This document shows, one piece after another, positions 62,307 to 64,000 of a stretch of DNA of 64,000 nucleotides (its first letter is position 1; each line of letters opens with the position of its first letter). A program made the position numbers and the translations under genes. Origin of the DNA: Marinihelvus sp963695135 (GTDB lineage: Bacteria > Pseudomonadota > Gammaproteobacteria > Xanthomonadales > SZUA-36); NCBI GenBank assembly GCA_963695135.1, contig CAVOGA010000001.1:496001-560000 (forward strand), written 5' to 3'. The notes under the pieces are model-generated. The model worked only from the letters and a program-made list of their open reading frames with translations. It was not told the origin of the DNA and made no database searches.

Positions 62307-63571
62307 CGCTGGTCGCTGACACGCCGAACCGGCGTCTCCGGCGCCAGCACGGAGGCCCAGCAGCCCACCAGGAACCAGATCAGCATCGAGGTATAGCTCC
62401 CGTAGATCGCAAAATGCGTATTGAACGGGAACAGGATCAGGAACAGGGCGAATACGAAAGGAAAGGCCTCCTGGCGCTGGTCCGGCGTCATGCGACGCCA
62501 CAGACGCAAGGCAAAGTACCAGCCGAGCACAAACCCCAGGATACCGATGGTGCCCATATCCGCCATCAGCTCGAGCACCACGTTGTGGGCATGCCGTGCC
62601 CCGATTTCGCCACCGGTAGCCAGCAGGTGGGGGTCATCCGGCGCCGCATACTCCATGTAGGCGACCGGAAAGGCGCGCACGCCGACGCCATTGACCGGGT
62701 GGTCACGGTACATGGCAACCGCGTTGGTAAAAATAGGCACGCGCAGGGAACTCGCCTCGTTGAGGGCCTCCGTGGTTCCCTCGGCCGCGATCAGGGTCAC
62801 GGCAACGCGCTGCTGAAGCATTGGCGATATGGTGTAAGTGACCGCAATAACCAGGATCAGGATGGCCGGGATCGTCAGCGTGACCTTGCGCAGCTCGCGG
62901 TTTTCGCGGCGCAGCATCAGGAAGGCGTAGACCACGACCACCAGCGCCATTAACACCCAGCCGGAGCGCATGCCGGAGATCAGCACGGCGCCGGTAATCA
63001 AGGCAAAGGCGGCGGCCCAGGCCCAGCCGCTCCAGTGGCGACGGGCGTATTCCAGCAGCAGCGGTGAGAGCATGGCCATCACCGGACCATAAAACTGGTA
63101 GTTGTCGAAAAACATCGCATTCAGCCGGTCCCCCTGGATCGGGACACCGAACAGGTCAACACCAAAAACCAGCTGTACGAAACCGTCCGCGGCCCAGAAC
63201 AACAGCATCAGCGAGGCCCACATCAGCAGCTGGCTGCGACGCGACCGCTGGTGCAGCAATACCCCCATGGCAACCGCCGCCAGGAGAAACCGCAGGTTGA
63301 CCAGGCTCTGGGACCAGCTCTTGCCGGGATCGTAGGAATCGAAGCTGGACAAGACCATTGGTATCCAGAAACACAGGAACAGGGGCAGGATGGCGCGGAA
63401 GACCTGGCGTGTGCGCTCACCATAGACCGGCGAGCGCCACAGGAAGGGCATGGCGATGGCGAAAATCCACAGCGGAATCTCGGACAGCCGCTTGACCGGC
63501 AACAGCAGCAGAAACGCGATGGCGCTCCACGACGGCCACTCCGCTTCAAGTTTACGCAACAGCACTTTCAT
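62303..63571 (-). CDS. O-antigen ligase-family polytopic membrane protein
   Basis: 422 residues with about 11-12 helices and a large periplasmic loop between helices near residues 250-330. The Wzy/WaaL C motif is at HPVNGVGVRAFPVAY with the later GARHAHNVVLELMADMGTIG, in which the conserved His would be catalytic. It either ligates O-polysaccharide to lipid A-core or polymerises O-units; its place beside lpxL, waaA and a glycosyltransferase points to LPS. It overlaps the upstream glycosyltransferase by 4 bases. Confidence 0.87.
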   Translation of the reverse strand: MKVLLRKLEAEWPSWSAIAFLLLLPVKRLSEIPLWIFAIAMPFLWRSPVYGERTRQVFRAILPLFLCFWIPMVLSSFDSYDPGKSWSQSLVNLRFLLAAVAMGVLLHQRSRRSQLLMWASLMLLFWAADGFVQLVFGVDLFGVPIQGDRLNAMFFDNYQFYGPVMAMLSPLLLEYARRHWSGWAWAAAFALITGAVLISGMRSGWVLMALVVVVYAFLMLRRENRELRKVTLTIPAILILVIAVTYTISPMLQQRVAVTLIAAEGTTEALNEASSLRVPIFTNAVAMYRDHPVNGVGVRAFPVAYMEYAAPDDPHLLATGGEIGARHAHNVVLELMADMGTIGILGFVLGWYFALRLWRRMTPDQRQEAFPFVFALFLILFPFNTHFAIYGSYTSMLIWFLVGCWASVLAPETPVRRVSDQR

Positions 63572-64000
63572 TGGCGTGTCGCCTCCTTTTGCCGCTGGCT
63601 CAGCAGGGTACGATAAAGCTCAAAGGTCTGCTTCATGGAGTCCTCCAGGCGGAAAGCCCCGCTTGGTTTGACCGGCGGCGCCTGCCTTAGAAACTCGCGG
63701 GTTTTTTCCAGCAGCGCCGTAGGACTGTCCGGCGTCACGGCGCCTTGCGGATAGATGCGCGCGAGAATCTCGGCGACGCCGCCGTGATTCCAGCCCAGCA
63801 CCGGCCGGCCCAGGTACAGCGCTTCGAGAACCGTGCGGCCAAAGGCTTCCGGCGGGTCGCTGCACAGGTTGAAGACGAGTTCGGAGGCGGCCATCCAGTC
63901 ACGGATATCGCGACGTTCACCCGTGAAGGTGATGCGGTTACGAATCCCGCCGGCCTGGGCCAGCCCGACGAGCTCATCGTGGAACCTTGACCCCACGCGG
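63568..64000 (-). CDS. Glycosyltransferase family 4 (C-terminal part, cut by window edge)
   Basis: At least 143 residues, with the start beyond the window end. The GT-B donor-site motif PPEAFGRTVLEALYLGRPV (E-x7-E) is followed by GWNHGGVAEIL. The preceding segment NRITFTGERRDIRDWMAASE shows the standard GT4 C-domain. It adds a sugar to an LPS or other polysaccharide. It overlaps the O-antigen ligase start (ATGA) and so is probably the upstream gene in that operon. Confidence 0.9.
   Translation of the reverse strand, partial: RVGSRFHDELVGLAQAGGIRNRITFTGERRDIRDWMAASELVFNLCSDPPEAFGRTVLEALYLGRPVLGWNHGGVAEILARIYPQGAVTPDSPTALLEKTREFLRQAPPVKPSGAFRLEDSMKQTFELYRTLLSQRQKEATRQ

Overview
The window looks like a GC-rich chromosome segment around the replication origin of a sulfur-oxidising gammaproteobacterium. 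The evidence is the set rnpA-rpmH-dnaA-dnaN-recF-gyrB, heterotetrameric glyQS, cmoAB, a DUF2333 gene and an LPS locus (waaA, lpxL, O-antigen ligase). The species cannot be named from this alone.

0-21.5 kb, sulfur oxidation. A FadL-type porin is followed by a SorA/SorB-type sulfite dehydrogenase and a YeiH-type putative sulfate exporter. TusA and DsrE2 face left. A long rightward array follows: an HDAC-fold deacylase, the radical SAM lipoyl synthases LipS1 and LipS2, an sLpl(AB)-type lipoate ligase, a glutamine-amidotransferase-like protein without its nucleophilic Cys, DsrE, then shdrC1-B1-A-hyp-C2-B2, a small unknown gene and lbpA. This reads as one pathway. Sulfane sulfur is carried by TusA/DsrE to the sHdr complex. 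The lipoate-binding protein LbpA takes part in the oxidation, its lipoate being assembled by the genes just upstream. Sulfite is then oxidised by SorAB and sulfate exported. A cysteine-desulfurase-like enzyme and a divergent radical SAM gene follow.

21.5-28.9 kb, export and sulfide response. An outer-membrane barrel, a LolA-like protein and an RND/MMPL exporter point left. Next come a sulfide:quinone oxidoreductase, a BigR/SqrR/sHdrR-type ArsR repressor with two Cys 66 residues apart, and a persulfide dioxygenase. A 16-bp AT-rich motif is shared (13/16) between the arsR promoter and the dsrE-shdr promoter.

29-43 kb, origin. mnmE, yidC, rnpA and rpmH point left; dnaA, dnaN, recF and gyrB point right. 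DnaA boxes lie on both sides of dnaA, and two perfect parS sequences lie inside recF. A degenerate GmhB-like protein, glyS and glyQ follow.

43-64 kb, housekeeping and envelope. NfeD/SPFH; cmoAB; a MacB-like ABC system with three successive adaptors; LOG; AmpD-like amidase; amidohydrolase; DUF2333; ECF sigma with its anti-sigma; a Pcm-like methyltransferase and TolC; waaA, lpxL, an FkbM methyltransferase, O-antigen ligase and a glycosyltransferase cut by the window edge.

Quality note: many conserved genes are split by frameshifts (densest at 23.1-30.3 kb and 47.4-49.7 kb). In nearly every junction worked through by hand, deleting one base restores the family sequence. This suggests sequencing or assembly insertions rather than gene decay. 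Those genes are given as single features with approximate break points. No tRNA, rRNA, CRISPR array or insertion sequence was seen.
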